Origin: Verrucomicrobiota bacterium
GTDB lineage: Bacteria; Verrucomicrobiota; Verrucomicrobiia; Opitutales; Opitutaceae
NCBI GenBank assembly: GCA_023428905.1
Contig: JAEYWP010000016.1
Location: forward strand, 1 to 64,000
DNA: 64,000 nucleotides
Direction: 5' to 3'
The translations under genes and the position numbers were made by a program. Position 1 is the stretch's first letter; each line of letters starts with the position of its first letter. The notes under the pieces are model-generated. The model had not been told where the DNA came from and did no database searches. It saw only the letters and a list, made by a program, of their open reading frames with translations. This document shows positions 25,034 to 34,478 of this stretch, piece after piece.

Positions 25034-26221
25034 ATGAGCATCCAACCGTTGCCACTGTCCTCGTGGGCACAGAACATTGCGCCGTCGCCGACGCTTGCCG
25101 TTGATGCGAAGGCCAAAGCACTCAAGGCCGCAGGCGAGGACGTCTGCAGTTTTGCCGCCGGTGAACCGGATTTCGACACTCCGGAGCACATCAAGGAAGG
25201 CTGCATCAGCGCCCTCAAGGCGGGACGGACCAAATATGCTCCGACGCCCGGCATCGATGAGCTCCGCGCCGCCATCGCCGAGAAATACCAGGCAGACTAT
25301 GGCCTGAGGGTTGCGCCCGGGCAGGTGGTGGTCAGCCCCGGCGGCAAGTTTTCCTGCTACCTCGCCATCCTCGCGCTCTGCAGTCCGGGGGACGAGGTCA
25401 TCATCCCAGCGCCCTATTGGGTGAGTTATCCGGAAATGGTGAAGCTGGCGGGTGCCACCCCGAAGTTCGTCCTCGCGGACGACCGCTCCGGCTTCAAGTT
25501 GACCCCGGCCCTGCTGGAGTCCGCCATCACCCCGCGTTCGAAGCTGCTGGTGATCAACTCGCCCTCCAACCCGACCGGCGCCGTTTATTCGCGCGGGGAA
25601 ATGGAGGCGATCATCGCCGTGGCGGTGAAGCACAACCTCTATGTCATGTCGGACGAGATCTACGAGCATCTCGTCTACGACGGCCAGCAGCACGTGTCTC
25701 CCGCCACCTTCGGCCGTGAGGTGGAAGCACGCACCGTGATCGTGTCGGGTTTCAGCAAGACCTACTCGATGACCGGCTGGCGGCTGGGCACCCTGGTCGC
25801 GCCCGCTCCGATCGCCAAGGCAGTGAGCGAACTGCAGAGCCAGATGTCGTCCAACGCCACTACCTTTGCCCAATACGGCGCTCTCGCCGCCCTGAAGGAA
25901 AAGGCGAAAACCCAGGCCGCCCTTGGGGAAATGCTGACCGCTTTCGACCGCCGGCGGCGGTTCCTTCACGAGGAACTCAACCGCATCCCCGGCGTGTCCT
26001 GCCTCCTGGCCCAAGGCGCCTTTTACCTTTTCCCGAACATCTCTTCCTTTGGTCTCTCCTCGCAGGACTTCTGCGCGCGGCTGCTCGAGACGGAAAAAGT
26101 GGCCGCCGTACCCGGTGGCGCTTTTGGCGCCGAGGGCTACCTCCGTCTCAGCTACGCCACCAGCGACGCCGTGCTGGCCAAAGGCGTGGCCCGACTCGCG
26201 AACTTCTGCAAGAGCCTCTAG
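25034..26221 (+). CDS. aspC: Aspartate aminotransferase (class I, Ib subgroup)
   Basis: PLP-dependent transaminase of 395 residues, expected to interconvert aspartate/2-oxoglutarate and oxaloacetate/glutamate. Typical elements are the AAGEPDFDTP N-terminal segment, YAPTPGIDELR, the PAPYWVSYPEM substrate loop, NSPSNPTGAVYS, SDEIYEHLVYDG, and the PLP lysine in SGFSKTYSMTGWRLG. The pattern matches the bacterial subgroup Ib enzymes, some of which also accept prephenate. The ATG at 25034 starts the conserved region. It lies 12 bases before icd, linking oxaloacetate and 2-oxoglutarate metabolism. Confidence 0.93.
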   Translation: MSIQPLPLSSWAQNIAPSPTLAVDAKAKALKAAGEDVCSFAAGEPDFDTPEHIKEGCISALKAGRTKYAPTPGIDELRAAIAEKYQADYGLRVAPGQVVVSPGGKFSCYLAILALCSPGDEVIIPAPYWVSYPEMVKLAGATPKFVLADDRSGFKLTPALLESAITPRSKLLVINSPSNPTGAVYSRGEMEAIIAVAVKHNLYVMSDEIYEHLVYDGQQHVSPATFGREVEARTVIVSGFSKTYSMTGWRLGTLVAPAPIAKAVSELQSQMSSNATTFAQYGALAALKEKAKTQAALGEMLTAFDRRRRFLHEELNRIPGVSCLLAQGAFYLFPNISSFGLSSQDFCARLLETEKVAAVPGGAFGAEGYLRLSYATSDAVLAKGVARLANFCKSL

Positions 26222-26233
26222 TCCTTTCTGTTC

Positions 26234-27499
<1,266 letters not shown>

Positions 27500-27512
27500 T
27501 CGTTTTTCAGGG

Positions 27513-27545
27513 AGCCCCGGACGACACGTTCGTCCGGGGCTTTTT
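27513..27545 (+). terminator. Intrinsic terminator after icd
   Basis: AGCCCCGGACGA (27513-27524) pairs perfectly with TCGTCCGGGGCT (27530-27541) around a 5-base loop, and is followed by TTTT. It closes the aspC-icd transcript. Confidence 0.93.
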
Positions 27546-27589
27546 CATGTTTGGCAGGAGGCTGCCTGCCGGCTTAAGCACTGCGTCCT

Positions 27590-28150
27590 ATGCCCACCCC
27601 GTCCTGCGCCAATCTTTACCTGGTGGGCTTCATGGGCACCGGCAAAACCACCATCGGTCGGGCGGTCGCGCAAAAACTGGGCTTTCAGCTGCTCGACAGC
27701 GATTTTGAGATTGAGCGGGCGCAGGGACGGACGATTCCGGAGATTTTCGAGCAGGAAGGGGAGCAGGCCTTTCGTCAGCTCGAGCGCAGTTTCATCGAGA
27801 CCGGTCATCCGGCAAACGGCTGCGTCGTGGCGTGTGGCGGCGGCCTGGTCGTCCAACCGGGGATGTTGGACCTCCTCAAAGCGCGGGGGGTGGTGATCTG
27901 CCTGCACGCCTCCCTAGAAACGATCCTGAAGCGAACCCAGGGGAACCGGAATCGCCCGTTGCTCAACGTGGAGGACCCGATGGAGCGGATCCGGGTGCTC
28001 TACGCGGCGCGCGAGCCCATTTACCGTCGATCGGGGACCCTTTTGTTGACCGATGGACGCCCACTGCTGGACATCGTCAGCCACGTTCTCCGGATCTACC
28101 GGCGCGAGGCGGCGGACTTCCGCCCGCGCGGCCCGGGATGGGCGGGATGA
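27590..28150 (+). CDS. aroK: Shikimate kinase
   Basis: Phosphorylates shikimate in aromatic amino-acid synthesis. The 186 residues have Walker A GFMGTGKTTIG, the DSDFEIE magnesium and shikimate site, an ACGGGLV shikimate-binding loop, and the RNRPLL lid segment. A basic C-terminal extension of about 20 residues is unusual but harmless. Its stop overlaps the queG start (ATGA). Confidence 0.95.
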   Translation: MPTPSCANLYLVGFMGTGKTTIGRAVAQKLGFQLLDSDFEIERAQGRTIPEIFEQEGEQAFRQLERSFIETGHPANGCVVACGGGLVVQPGMLDLLKARGVVICLHASLETILKRTQGNRNRPLLNVEDPMERIRVLYAAREPIYRRSGTLLLTDGRPLLDIVSHVLRIYRREAADFRPRGPGWAG

Positions 28151-29322
28151 ACAACGTGCGCGAACAGCTGCGCGGCCGGATGCTTGCCCTCGGTTTCGAC
28201 GAGGTCCGATTTGCCCGGCTCGGTCGTACTCCTGACGCGGAGGGTGATGCACTTACCCGATGGATCGCCGCCGGTGGACACGCGGACATGGAGTGGATGG
28301 CGCGCTCGGTTCCCAAGCGACTGGACCCGGAGCGTGTCCTGGCCGGGGCCCGGAGCGCAGTGCTGCTCGGCATCAACTACACCACGACCACGGACCCGGC
28401 CCCGGCCGGACCGCGCTGGGCACGTTACGCCCTGTATTCCGATTATCATGACACCCTGCGGCCCGCGCTGGCGTCGGCGGGCAGGGTGTTGGAGGAAGTC
28501 TGCGGGCTGCCACCCGAGGGTTACCGCTATTACACGGACACGGGCCCGGTGCTGGAACGGTCCTGGGCGGAGCGGGGCGGGCTGGGTTTCATCGGAAAAA
28601 ACGCGATGCTGATCTCCCGCGCCGCCGGTAACTGGCTCTTCCTGGCGGAGATCCTGACCACCCTGGATCTGGAGCCGGATCCGCCCCTGGCCCCGGGGCG
28701 CGCCGGGGCGGGCGCGGACGGTTCCCGGGTGGGTCTTTATTGCGGGTCTTGCACGCGCTGCATCACCGCGTGCCCCACCGCGGCGATCCGCTCCCCCGGG
28801 GTGGTGGATGCCCGGCGCTGTGTTTCCTATCAGACGATCGAAAACCGCGGGATCATTCCCCGCGCATTGCGACCCCTGATCGGGGATCGGATCTACGGGT
28901 GCGACACCTGCCTGGAAGTCTGCCCGTGGAACCGGTTTGCCCGGCTGGGCCGGAGAATGCTGCTCCAGTCGCGCGACGCGTTCGCCCTCCTTTCACTGAA
29001 GGACCTGCTTCACCTCGACCCCGCGCGTTTTGCCGAGGTCTTCCGCGGCACCGCGATCAAACGCACCAAGCTGGCCGGCATCCTCCGCAATGCGTGTATC
29101 GTCGCAGCCAATACCAGGGCGCGGGAGTGCCTCGACCGTCTGGTGGAGCTGGCCGCACACCCCTCGCCGGTGGTGCGGGCCCACGCCGTCTGGGCCACGT
29201 TTGTCCTGGCCGGCCCCTCCGAGGCGGCACAACGCCTGGCCCCGGCCCATTCCGCGGAAAGCGATCCGTCGGTACAGGACGAATACAGGGCAGGCCTGGC
29301 GGGAGATGTCCGATCGTCGTAA
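28147..29322 (+). CDS. queG: Epoxyqueuosine reductase
   Basis: Last step of queuosine tRNA modification: cobalamin-dependent reduction of epoxyqueuosine. The 391 residues have the catalytic aspartate (Asp131 in YYTDTGP), GFIGKNAML, and two 4Fe-4S motifs: CGSCTRCITACP (Cys199, 202, 205, 209) and CDTCLEVCPWN (Cys252, 255, 259, with Cys225 as partner), followed by a HEAT-like C-terminal domain. A glycine/alanine-rich insert of about 13 residues precedes the first cluster. ATGs at 28138 and 28147 are both in frame; the latter overlaps the aroK stop and is preferred. No other queuosine gene is in the window. Confidence 0.95.
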   Translation: MNNVREQLRGRMLALGFDEVRFARLGRTPDAEGDALTRWIAAGGHADMEWMARSVPKRLDPERVLAGARSAVLLGINYTTTTDPAPAGPRWARYALYSDYHDTLRPALASAGRVLEEVCGLPPEGYRYYTDTGPVLERSWAERGGLGFIGKNAMLISRAAGNWLFLAEILTTLDLEPDPPLAPGRAGAGADGSRVGLYCGSCTRCITACPTAAIRSPGVVDARRCVSYQTIENRGIIPRALRPLIGDRIYGCDTCLEVCPWNRFARLGRRMLLQSRDAFALLSLKDLLHLDPARFAEVFRGTAIKRTKLAGILRNACIVAANTRARECLDRLVELAAHPSPVVRAHAVWATFVLAGPSEAAQRLAPAHSAESDPSVQDEYRAGLAGDVRSS

Positions 29323-29397
29323 CCCGCGGCACACCTGTTCGGGCGCCGCCTGGGCGCGGACTCTGGCGCACGAACCGCGGGCTCAGCCCGGAGGGGA

Positions 29398-29805
29398 TCA
29401 ACCCTGCGGGAAAAGCTCGTCCATCTTGCGACTGAAGGCCGGCGGTGGGCGGACCGGTTTTCCCGCGCGGTCGATGAAGGCGTGGACGGTCGTTCCGGTG
29501 GCGAGCAGGACACCCTCTCTCAGGACCTCGTACGACAGTCGGATCCGCAGGGTGGGTTTTTCCGCCATGCGCGTGCGGATGACCAGGGTGTCGTCGTAGA
29601 GAGCGGGCCGCAGGTACCGCAGGTTAACCTCCAGGACGGGGAGGAAAAAACCGTCCTGCTCCAGCTGGCGATAGGGGAGGCCGTGGAGCTTCAGCAGGGT
29701 GGTGCGACCAATCTCAAACCAGGGCAGATAGCTGCCGTGGTAGACGATTCCCATCATGTCCGTCTCGGCATAACGGACGTTCACCTCGGCGGTGGCCTCA
29801 ATCAT
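29398..29805 (-). CDS. YbgC/FadM-type acyl-CoA thioesterase
   Basis: Hot-dog thioesterase of 135 residues. The catalytic region VRYAETDMMGIVYHGSYLPW, with its aspartate, is the signature of the 4-hydroxybenzoyl-CoA/YbgC thioesterase group, and the length is normal. The enzyme probably hydrolyses acyl-CoA or acyl-ACP; chain preference is unknown. Its ATG overlaps the stop of the upstream glycosyltransferase gene by 4 bases, so the two are coupled, and the pair diverges from the ACP-dehydratase/ketosynthase genes. Context suggests it could release or edit acyl chains for the lipid cluster. Confidence 0.88.
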   Translation of the reverse strand: MIEATAEVNVRYAETDMMGIVYHGSYLPWFEIGRTTLLKLHGLPYRQLEQDGFFLPVLEVNLRYLRPALYDDTLVIRTRMAEKPTLRIRLSYEVLREGVLLATGTTVHAFIDRAGKPVRPPPAFSRKMDELFPQG

Positions 29806-30977
29806 GCCGTCACCCGTGCCGGCGGGAAGGGGGTCTCTGTTTCATGCGGCCCACTGAAAAGGAGGCGCGCGGCGTAGTCCCAGTTGTTGTGACTGGCCCA
29901 TTCGCGACCCGCCTGACCCAGCCTGGCCCGCAGAGACGCGTCACTGATCAGTCGTTCGAACGCAGCCGTGAGCTGGGCGGGGTGGTTGGGTGGAACGAGG
30001 AGCCCGGTTTTTTCGTTCAACACCGCTTCGGGCACTCCGCCGACATCGTGAGCCACGACGGGAAGGCCATGTGCGGACGCCTCCAGGTAAACCAGGCCGA
30101 AGCCTTCCACGCTGTGGCGGAAATCGATGCTGGTCATCGCAAACACGTCGGCGCGGTCGTAGACCGCATCCAGTTCGTCGTCTGGGATGTTGCCGAAAAA
30201 GCGCACGGTGAGATCGGACTGTGCGGCGGCCGCTCGCAGCGCGTGGTCATAACCGTGCTTGGGCTGACCACCCACGATCCAATACTCAATGCGTTGGCGA
30301 AACTGCGGAGCGAGGGCCTGAAGGGCGCGAAGCGTGATCAACTGACCCTTGCGCGGATGGAGACGTCCCACCGTGAGCACCACCAGCTTGGTTTTGGAGC
30401 CCGCTGCCCGTGCCGGAATCACCGCAAAGTCGGAGCGCAGCGCCCCAGGGGTGAGGTAGGTCTTCGACCGCGCCTCGGGAAACCGGCTGCAAAGCAGCTT
30501 GTGCGTGTAGTGGGTGAGGGTGGAAACGCGGTAGGCCTTGTCGATCAGCTTGCGGGTCAGCCGGCGGGTGAGGGGATTGCGGTGGAACTTCAGGATTTCC
30601 GAACCGTGGAAGGTGAGGATCAGGCGGTGCGGCCGGAAGGCCTTGTGAAACTGCAGGAACATCATCGCCAGCATCGGCCCGGGCTCCGGCAGGTACACGG
30701 TCGCATAACGCAGGCGACGGCGCGCACGGATCAGCTGCAGGGCCAGCCGGGCCTGGCAGCCCAGGTCGTGGCTGCCCTTGACCGGGAGGCGGTGGAGTTT
30801 GAAAGGCCACGCTTTCTCCACGTCAGGCGGAGCGGACTGGGCCCACACCTCCACATCATAACCCAGGCCGGCTCCCGCTTTGGCGATCTCCTCCGTGAAT
30901 GTGGCGATGCCGCCGCGCTTCGGATAGAACTCGTGGGTGATCAGGAAAACGGAATTCAGCGGCGAGACGGCGCTCAT
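29802..30977 (-). CDS. GT4-family glycosyltransferase
   Basis: Retaining GT-B glycosyltransferase of 391 residues. The N-terminal half begins with the donor/acceptor loop EFYPKRGGIATFTEE; the C-terminal half has VGRLHPRKGQ and the nucleotide-sugar site near SVEGFGLVYLEASAHGLPVV, with the EGFG glutamate typical of GT4 enzymes such as PimB or WcaL. No membrane segment is seen. It is coupled to the thioesterase gene (ATGA overlap) and is divergent from the ACP-dehydratase gene. Sugar and acceptor are unknown; a lipid or lipid-linked acceptor fits the surroundings. Confidence 0.87.
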   Translation of the reverse strand: MSAVSPLNSVFLITHEFYPKRGGIATFTEEIAKAGAGLGYDVEVWAQSAPPDVEKAWPFKLHRLPVKGSHDLGCQARLALQLIRARRRLRYATVYLPEPGPMLAMMFLQFHKAFRPHRLILTFHGSEILKFHRNPLTRRLTRKLIDKAYRVSTLTHYTHKLLCSRFPEARSKTYLTPGALRSDFAVIPARAAGSKTKLVVLTVGRLHPRKGQLITLRALQALAPQFRQRIEYWIVGGQPKHGYDHALRAAAAQSDLTVRFFGNIPDDELDAVYDRADVFAMTSIDFRHSVEGFGLVYLEASAHGLPVVAHDVGGVPEAVLNEKTGLLVPPNHPAQLTAAFERLISDASLRARLGQAGREWASHNNWDYAARLLFSGPHETETPFPPARVTA

Positions 30978-31212
30978 TCGGTGGTGGTCGGCGGGCGAAC
31001 GGTTGAAATAGAGGCTCCCGCGGCAGTTGCAAGCGTAGCGACGTGGGGGCAGAGTGGCGCCCGGGCGAACGGCGTTCCCTCTCTAACGGCAAAAAATCTA
31101 AAGCGCGAGGGCGTTGCCAAAGGAACAATGCCGGCCACCGGACGACATCGAAGCCTCCCCTGCGACCACTCCGCGCACCCCTCCACGGGCGGTGGGCCTC
31201 TAGGGAAGAATA

Positions 31213-31231
31213 GCGTTTACATTAAAAACGC
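31213..31231. repeat. Inverted repeat in front of the ACP-dehydratase gene
   Basis: GCGTTT (31213-31218) and AAACGC (31226-31231) form an inverted repeat with a 7-base spacer and lie over the candidate -35 box. It could be an operator for a dimeric regulator or chance; no second copy was noticed. Confidence 0.3.
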
Positions 31232-31245
31232 GGACAACTTACTAC
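31216..31245 (+). promoter_or_regulatory. Candidate promoter for the lipid-cluster operon
   Basis: TTTACA (31216-31221) and TACTAC (31240-31245) are spaced by 18 bases. Initiation near 31251 would put the ATG (31255) almost at the mRNA end, in keeping with the missing Shine-Dalgarno sequence. The -10 match is weak. Confidence 0.3.
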
Positions 31246-31254
31246 GCACCAATC

Positions 31255-32232
31255 ATGGCAGATGCAGTTCAGAACGGCCAGGGGCACCGTGCCCCGCTTT
31301 TGGCCTCGGCAAAACCCTTTACCGCAGAAGACGAGACAGCTCTGCGGGATGCGCTTAAGCGCTGCTCTGCCCCGACCTTGGAGGCCGCTGTCCAATTTCG
31401 TAAGTCTCACGACATTACACAGGTTCCGGTGGTGGTGATCGGTGTGATTGAACGGTTCGTGGAGCCGAGCCTGAGGGCGAAATTGAAAGAGGCGGACGAC
31501 GAACTTCGCCTGGTTGACGATCTCGGCATCGATTCCCTGACGATGATGGAAATCGTCATCCTCGTAGAGGATGTCCTGCAGATGCAGATCAACAATGACG
31601 AGCTGCGCAACCTGAGGACAGTGGGCGACGTTAAGACCTTCATTGACTGCAAGGTGAGGGGGCTTCCGCCGCCGAAGCCGACCAAGTTCATGCCGATTGA
31701 GCAGGTGCTCGCGGTGATGCCGATGCAGCCCCCGTTTCTCTTCCTGAACGAGGCGTCGATCAACAGCCACGGCGCGCAGGGCAAATACAAGATCACCGGG
31801 CAGGAGTTTTTTCTCCAAGGGCATTTTAAGGACAATCCCGTGATGCCGGCGTCGATGATGCTGGAGGCGCTCGGTCAGCTCGCCGTCCTGTCTTTGCTCG
31901 AGGGTTTGATTCCCACCGAGGACGGGCGCGCGGTGGACCCGAAAACGATCTATTTTACGTCGTGTGAAGGAGTGCGCTGCCACCGCATCTGCAAACCCGG
32001 GGATGTGCTCTCCCTGCAGGTAAAGCCCAAGCGTGCGAAGATGCCCCTTGCCACCTTCGAGGGGTCCATCCGTGTGGGCCAGGAGAAGGCCGTGCTGGCG
32101 GAGGAAATCACCCTGACGTTCGGTTATGCGGCCGCTGCGGCTGAACCCGCGCCGGTGAGCGTATCCAAAGACGAGACCGTCCGCACGCCCGCCGTGACAA
32201 CGACTCCGTTGGCCGCGGCGATCAACGCCTGA
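31255..32232 (+). CDS. Fused acyl carrier protein and FabZ-like dehydratase
   Basis: One 325-residue chain carries two fatty-acid-synthesis parts. Residues about 58-136 are an acyl carrier protein with the phosphopantetheine serine Ser94 in the GIDSL motif. Residues about 146-290 are a FabZ-type hot-dog domain with catalytic His190 (QGHFKDNP) and Glu204 (MMLEALGQ). The usual PHR of the FabZ LPHRxPFL motif is replaced by PMQ (MPMQPPFL), and the HFPG turn by HFKD, so the substrate tunnel probably differs from housekeeping FabZ; a binding or altered dehydratase role is possible. The N-terminal 55 residues and the Thr/Ala-rich tail are unassigned. It precedes a ketosynthase and a reductase, forming a mini type-II elongation set. 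Confidence 0.82.
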   Translation: MADAVQNGQGHRAPLLASAKPFTAEDETALRDALKRCSAPTLEAAVQFRKSHDITQVPVVVIGVIERFVEPSLRAKLKEADDELRLVDDLGIDSLTMMEIVILVEDVLQMQINNDELRNLRTVGDVKTFIDCKVRGLPPPKPTKFMPIEQVLAVMPMQPPFLFLNEASINSHGAQGKYKITGQEFFLQGHFKDNPVMPASMMLEALGQLAVLSLLEGLIPTEDGRAVDPKTIYFTSCEGVRCHRICKPGDVLSLQVKPKRAKMPLATFEGSIRVGQEKAVLAEEITLTFGYAAAAAEPAPVSVSKDETVRTPAVTTTPLAAAINA

Positions 32233-32367
32233 GCTAGGACCGGACGACGGCGCGTCCGGACGCGACAAAGCACGTCTCCCGCGTTGACCGCGGGGATGCT
32301 GCGCGGCTTGATACTTCCCCTCGAAACGCGCATGCCGTCCAGGCGAGCGCCTTTCCCCAAGCGTCGC

Positions 32368-33627
32368 ATGCCCAAAGTTTTCATCACCGGTCTCGGACTT
32401 ATCACCAGCATCGGCAATGACCTCCCGTCAGTGACCCAGAGTCTGCGGGAACTGAAACACGGGATGGAGTTGTATCCACCGTTTCAGAAACCGGAGGTCC
32501 CTGTCAAAGTGGCCGCCCCGGTCAAGGGCTTCCAGACAGACTCCCAAGACTGCGAGGACTGGGTGTATCCGGAACAATACCGGCTAAAGCGAGAGACCCT
32601 CCGCGGGATGGGGCCCAACGCGTTGTACGCGTATTGTGCGATGGTCCAGGCCATCGCCGATGCAAAGCTGAGCGAAGCCGACTTTTCGAACGAGGACACC
32701 GGGCTCTACGCGGCGTCGGCCGGTTCGCCGTACCTCATGAGCTACATGCTGAACCGCATGCATGCCCAGGGCGTCATGCGCTGCTCGCCCTTGGGCATTG
32801 TGGCCTCCATCGCGGGCACGGTGAATTTTAACCTCGTCGCACACTTCCGGATCAAGGGGGCGTCAACCGGGTTCTCGTCGGCCTGCGCCTCGTCCGCCCA
32901 CGCGCTCGGTTTTGCCTACGACGAAATCATGCTCGGCCGCCAGAAGCGCATGTTCGTGGTGGGCGCAGAAGATGGAAACGTGGAGAGCATCCTGCCCTTT
33001 GCCGGAATGAGAGCGCTGTCGCTGCAGCCCAATCCCGATCTCGCCTCGCGGCCTTTTGACACCGGCAGGGATGGCTTTGTCGGCACGGGAGGAGGCACGG
33101 TGCTTGTCCTCGAAAGCGAGGAGGAGGTCCTCCGACGCGGGGTGACACCGTATTGTGAAGTGGCCGGCTGGGGCCAGGCATCCGACGGCCATAATGTCGC
33201 GATCTCGCACCCGGAGGGGACAGGCTTAAGAAACGCCATCACCCTCGCCCTGCGTTACAGCGGCGTCCGGGCGGAGGAGGTCGGCTATATCAATGCGCAC
33301 GCCACCTCGACGCCGATCGGCGATGTGTCCGAGGCGAAGGCCATCCGCGCGGTCTTTTCGCCCAGCGCCTCGCGCCCGTACGTGAGCTCCACCAAGGCGT
33401 TGACTGGCCACGGGCTCTCGCTCGCCGGGGCGATGGAGACGGCGTTCTGCGCGATTGCGCTGCGCGATCGCTTTGTCCCCGGGGCGGCCCATTTGCGCCA
33501 AGTGGACCCCGCCTGCGCGGACCTCAATCTGCCCCTCACGAGCCTCGATGTCCCGGTGGACGTGGTGCTGAACAACAGCAGCGGTTTTGGCGGCGCGAAT
33601 GTGTGTTTGGTTTTGCGGCGGGCGTAG
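32368..33627 (+). CDS. FabF-like beta-ketoacyl-ACP synthase
   Basis: Decarboxylating Claisen-condensing enzyme of 419 residues, KAS II family. The nucleophile Cys173 (SSACASSAHA) and both histidines, His311 (NAHATSTPIGD) and His348 (KALTGHGLSLAG, after Lys343), are intact, so it should elongate acyl-ACP with malonyl-ACP. The N terminus ITGLGLITSIGND is typical, but the cap region (about 55-85, rich in Trp/Tyr/Glu) departs from housekeeping FabF, as in secondary-lipid or polyene synthases. The ATG at 32368 begins the fold; upstream in-frame starts add unrelated sequence. It lies between the ACP-dehydratase fusion and the SDR gene, 9 bases before the latter. Confidence 0.9.
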   Translation: MPKVFITGLGLITSIGNDLPSVTQSLRELKHGMELYPPFQKPEVPVKVAAPVKGFQTDSQDCEDWVYPEQYRLKRETLRGMGPNALYAYCAMVQAIADAKLSEADFSNEDTGLYAASAGSPYLMSYMLNRMHAQGVMRCSPLGIVASIAGTVNFNLVAHFRIKGASTGFSSACASSAHALGFAYDEIMLGRQKRMFVVGAEDGNVESILPFAGMRALSLQPNPDLASRPFDTGRDGFVGTGGGTVLVLESEEEVLRRGVTPYCEVAGWGQASDGHNVAISHPEGTGLRNAITLALRYSGVRAEEVGYINAHATSTPIGDVSEAKAIRAVFSPSASRPYVSSTKALTGHGLSLAGAMETAFCAIALRDRFVPGAAHLRQVDPACADLNLPLTSLDVPVDVVLNNSSGFGGANVCLVLRRA

Positions 33628-33636
33628 CCGCTCACG

Positions 33637-34476
33637 GTGCGCACCCTTTCCTCGCTCTATCCCACCGCGTTGGTGACGGGTGCGTCCAGCGGGCTGGGTG
33701 CAGCCTTTGCCGCGATGCTGCTGTCCGAAGGGGTCAGGGTCTGGGGCACAGCCCGGGCGGTGGAGCGCCTCAGCGGCCTTTCCGGCCATGCCGGGTTCAC
33801 ACCCCTGCCGCTCGATCTCGGAGAGACAGCTTCGGTCGAGCGGGCCTTCCTGGCCATGCAGGAGGGGGCGGGCGCTCCGCCCAGCCTCGTCATCAACAAT
33901 GCCGGCGCCGGGCTTTTTGGCCCCTTCCCGGAGAGGCCTTTTGCGGATTGGGAGGCGCAGGTGCAGGCGGGCCTGCTCGGGACCGCCCGCGTCGCCCACC
34001 TGGCCATGCAGGGCTTCCGCGCGACGCAGGGCGGCTGTCTCGTCAACGTGTCCTCGGTCGCGGCGGTGTATCCACTCCCCTTCATGTCGGGCTACAACAT
34101 GATCAAGGCGGGCGTGTCGGCCCTCAGCGAAAGTTTGCTCTTTGAAACCCGGGGCACGGGTGTCACTGTCCTCGACTTCAGACCGGGCGACTTCCGGACT
34201 GCTTTCAACCACTCCATGCAAGCCCCCTCCTCGCCCCTGCCGCCCAGCGCGGATCCGCGCCTCGCGCGCACCTGGAGGGTCCTGGAAGCGAACCTCGCGG
34301 CCGCTCCTGCGGCGGACCGCGCCGCGCGCGACCTGCGCCGGGCGCTGGCCGCCCGCCGCCGCGGCACCGTCTATTCGGGGAGTTTTTTCCAGACCCGGCT
34401 TGCCCCCCTGTTTTCGCGACTGGCCCCCGCCAGCCTGCGTCGCGCTGTCGCCGCGCGTTATTTCGGAGCCTGCTGA
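33637..34476 (+). CDS. Short-chain dehydrogenase/reductase of the lipid cluster
   Basis: Classical SDR of 279 residues with the NAD(P) motif TGASSGLG, NNAG, catalytic Ser (VNVSSVA) and the YxxxK pair (YNMIK). A C-terminal basic and hydrophobic extension could associate with membrane. In context it may be the ketoreductase of the elongation set, acting after the ketosynthase, or a 3-keto-sphinganine-type reductase acting after the alpha-oxoamine synthase; sequence alone does not decide. The start is a GTG at 33637. It is 2 bases from the next gene. Confidence 0.85.
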   Translation: MRTLSSLYPTALVTGASSGLGAAFAAMLLSEGVRVWGTARAVERLSGLSGHAGFTPLPLDLGETASVERAFLAMQEGAGAPPSLVINNAGAGLFGPFPERPFADWEAQVQAGLLGTARVAHLAMQGFRATQGGCLVNVSSVAAVYPLPFMSGYNMIKAGVSALSESLLFETRGTGVTVLDFRPGDFRTAFNHSMQAPSSPLPPSADPRLARTWRVLEANLAAAPAADRAARDLRRALAARRRGTVYSGSFFQTRLAPLFSRLAPASLRRAVAARYFGAC

Positions 34477-34478
34477 CA

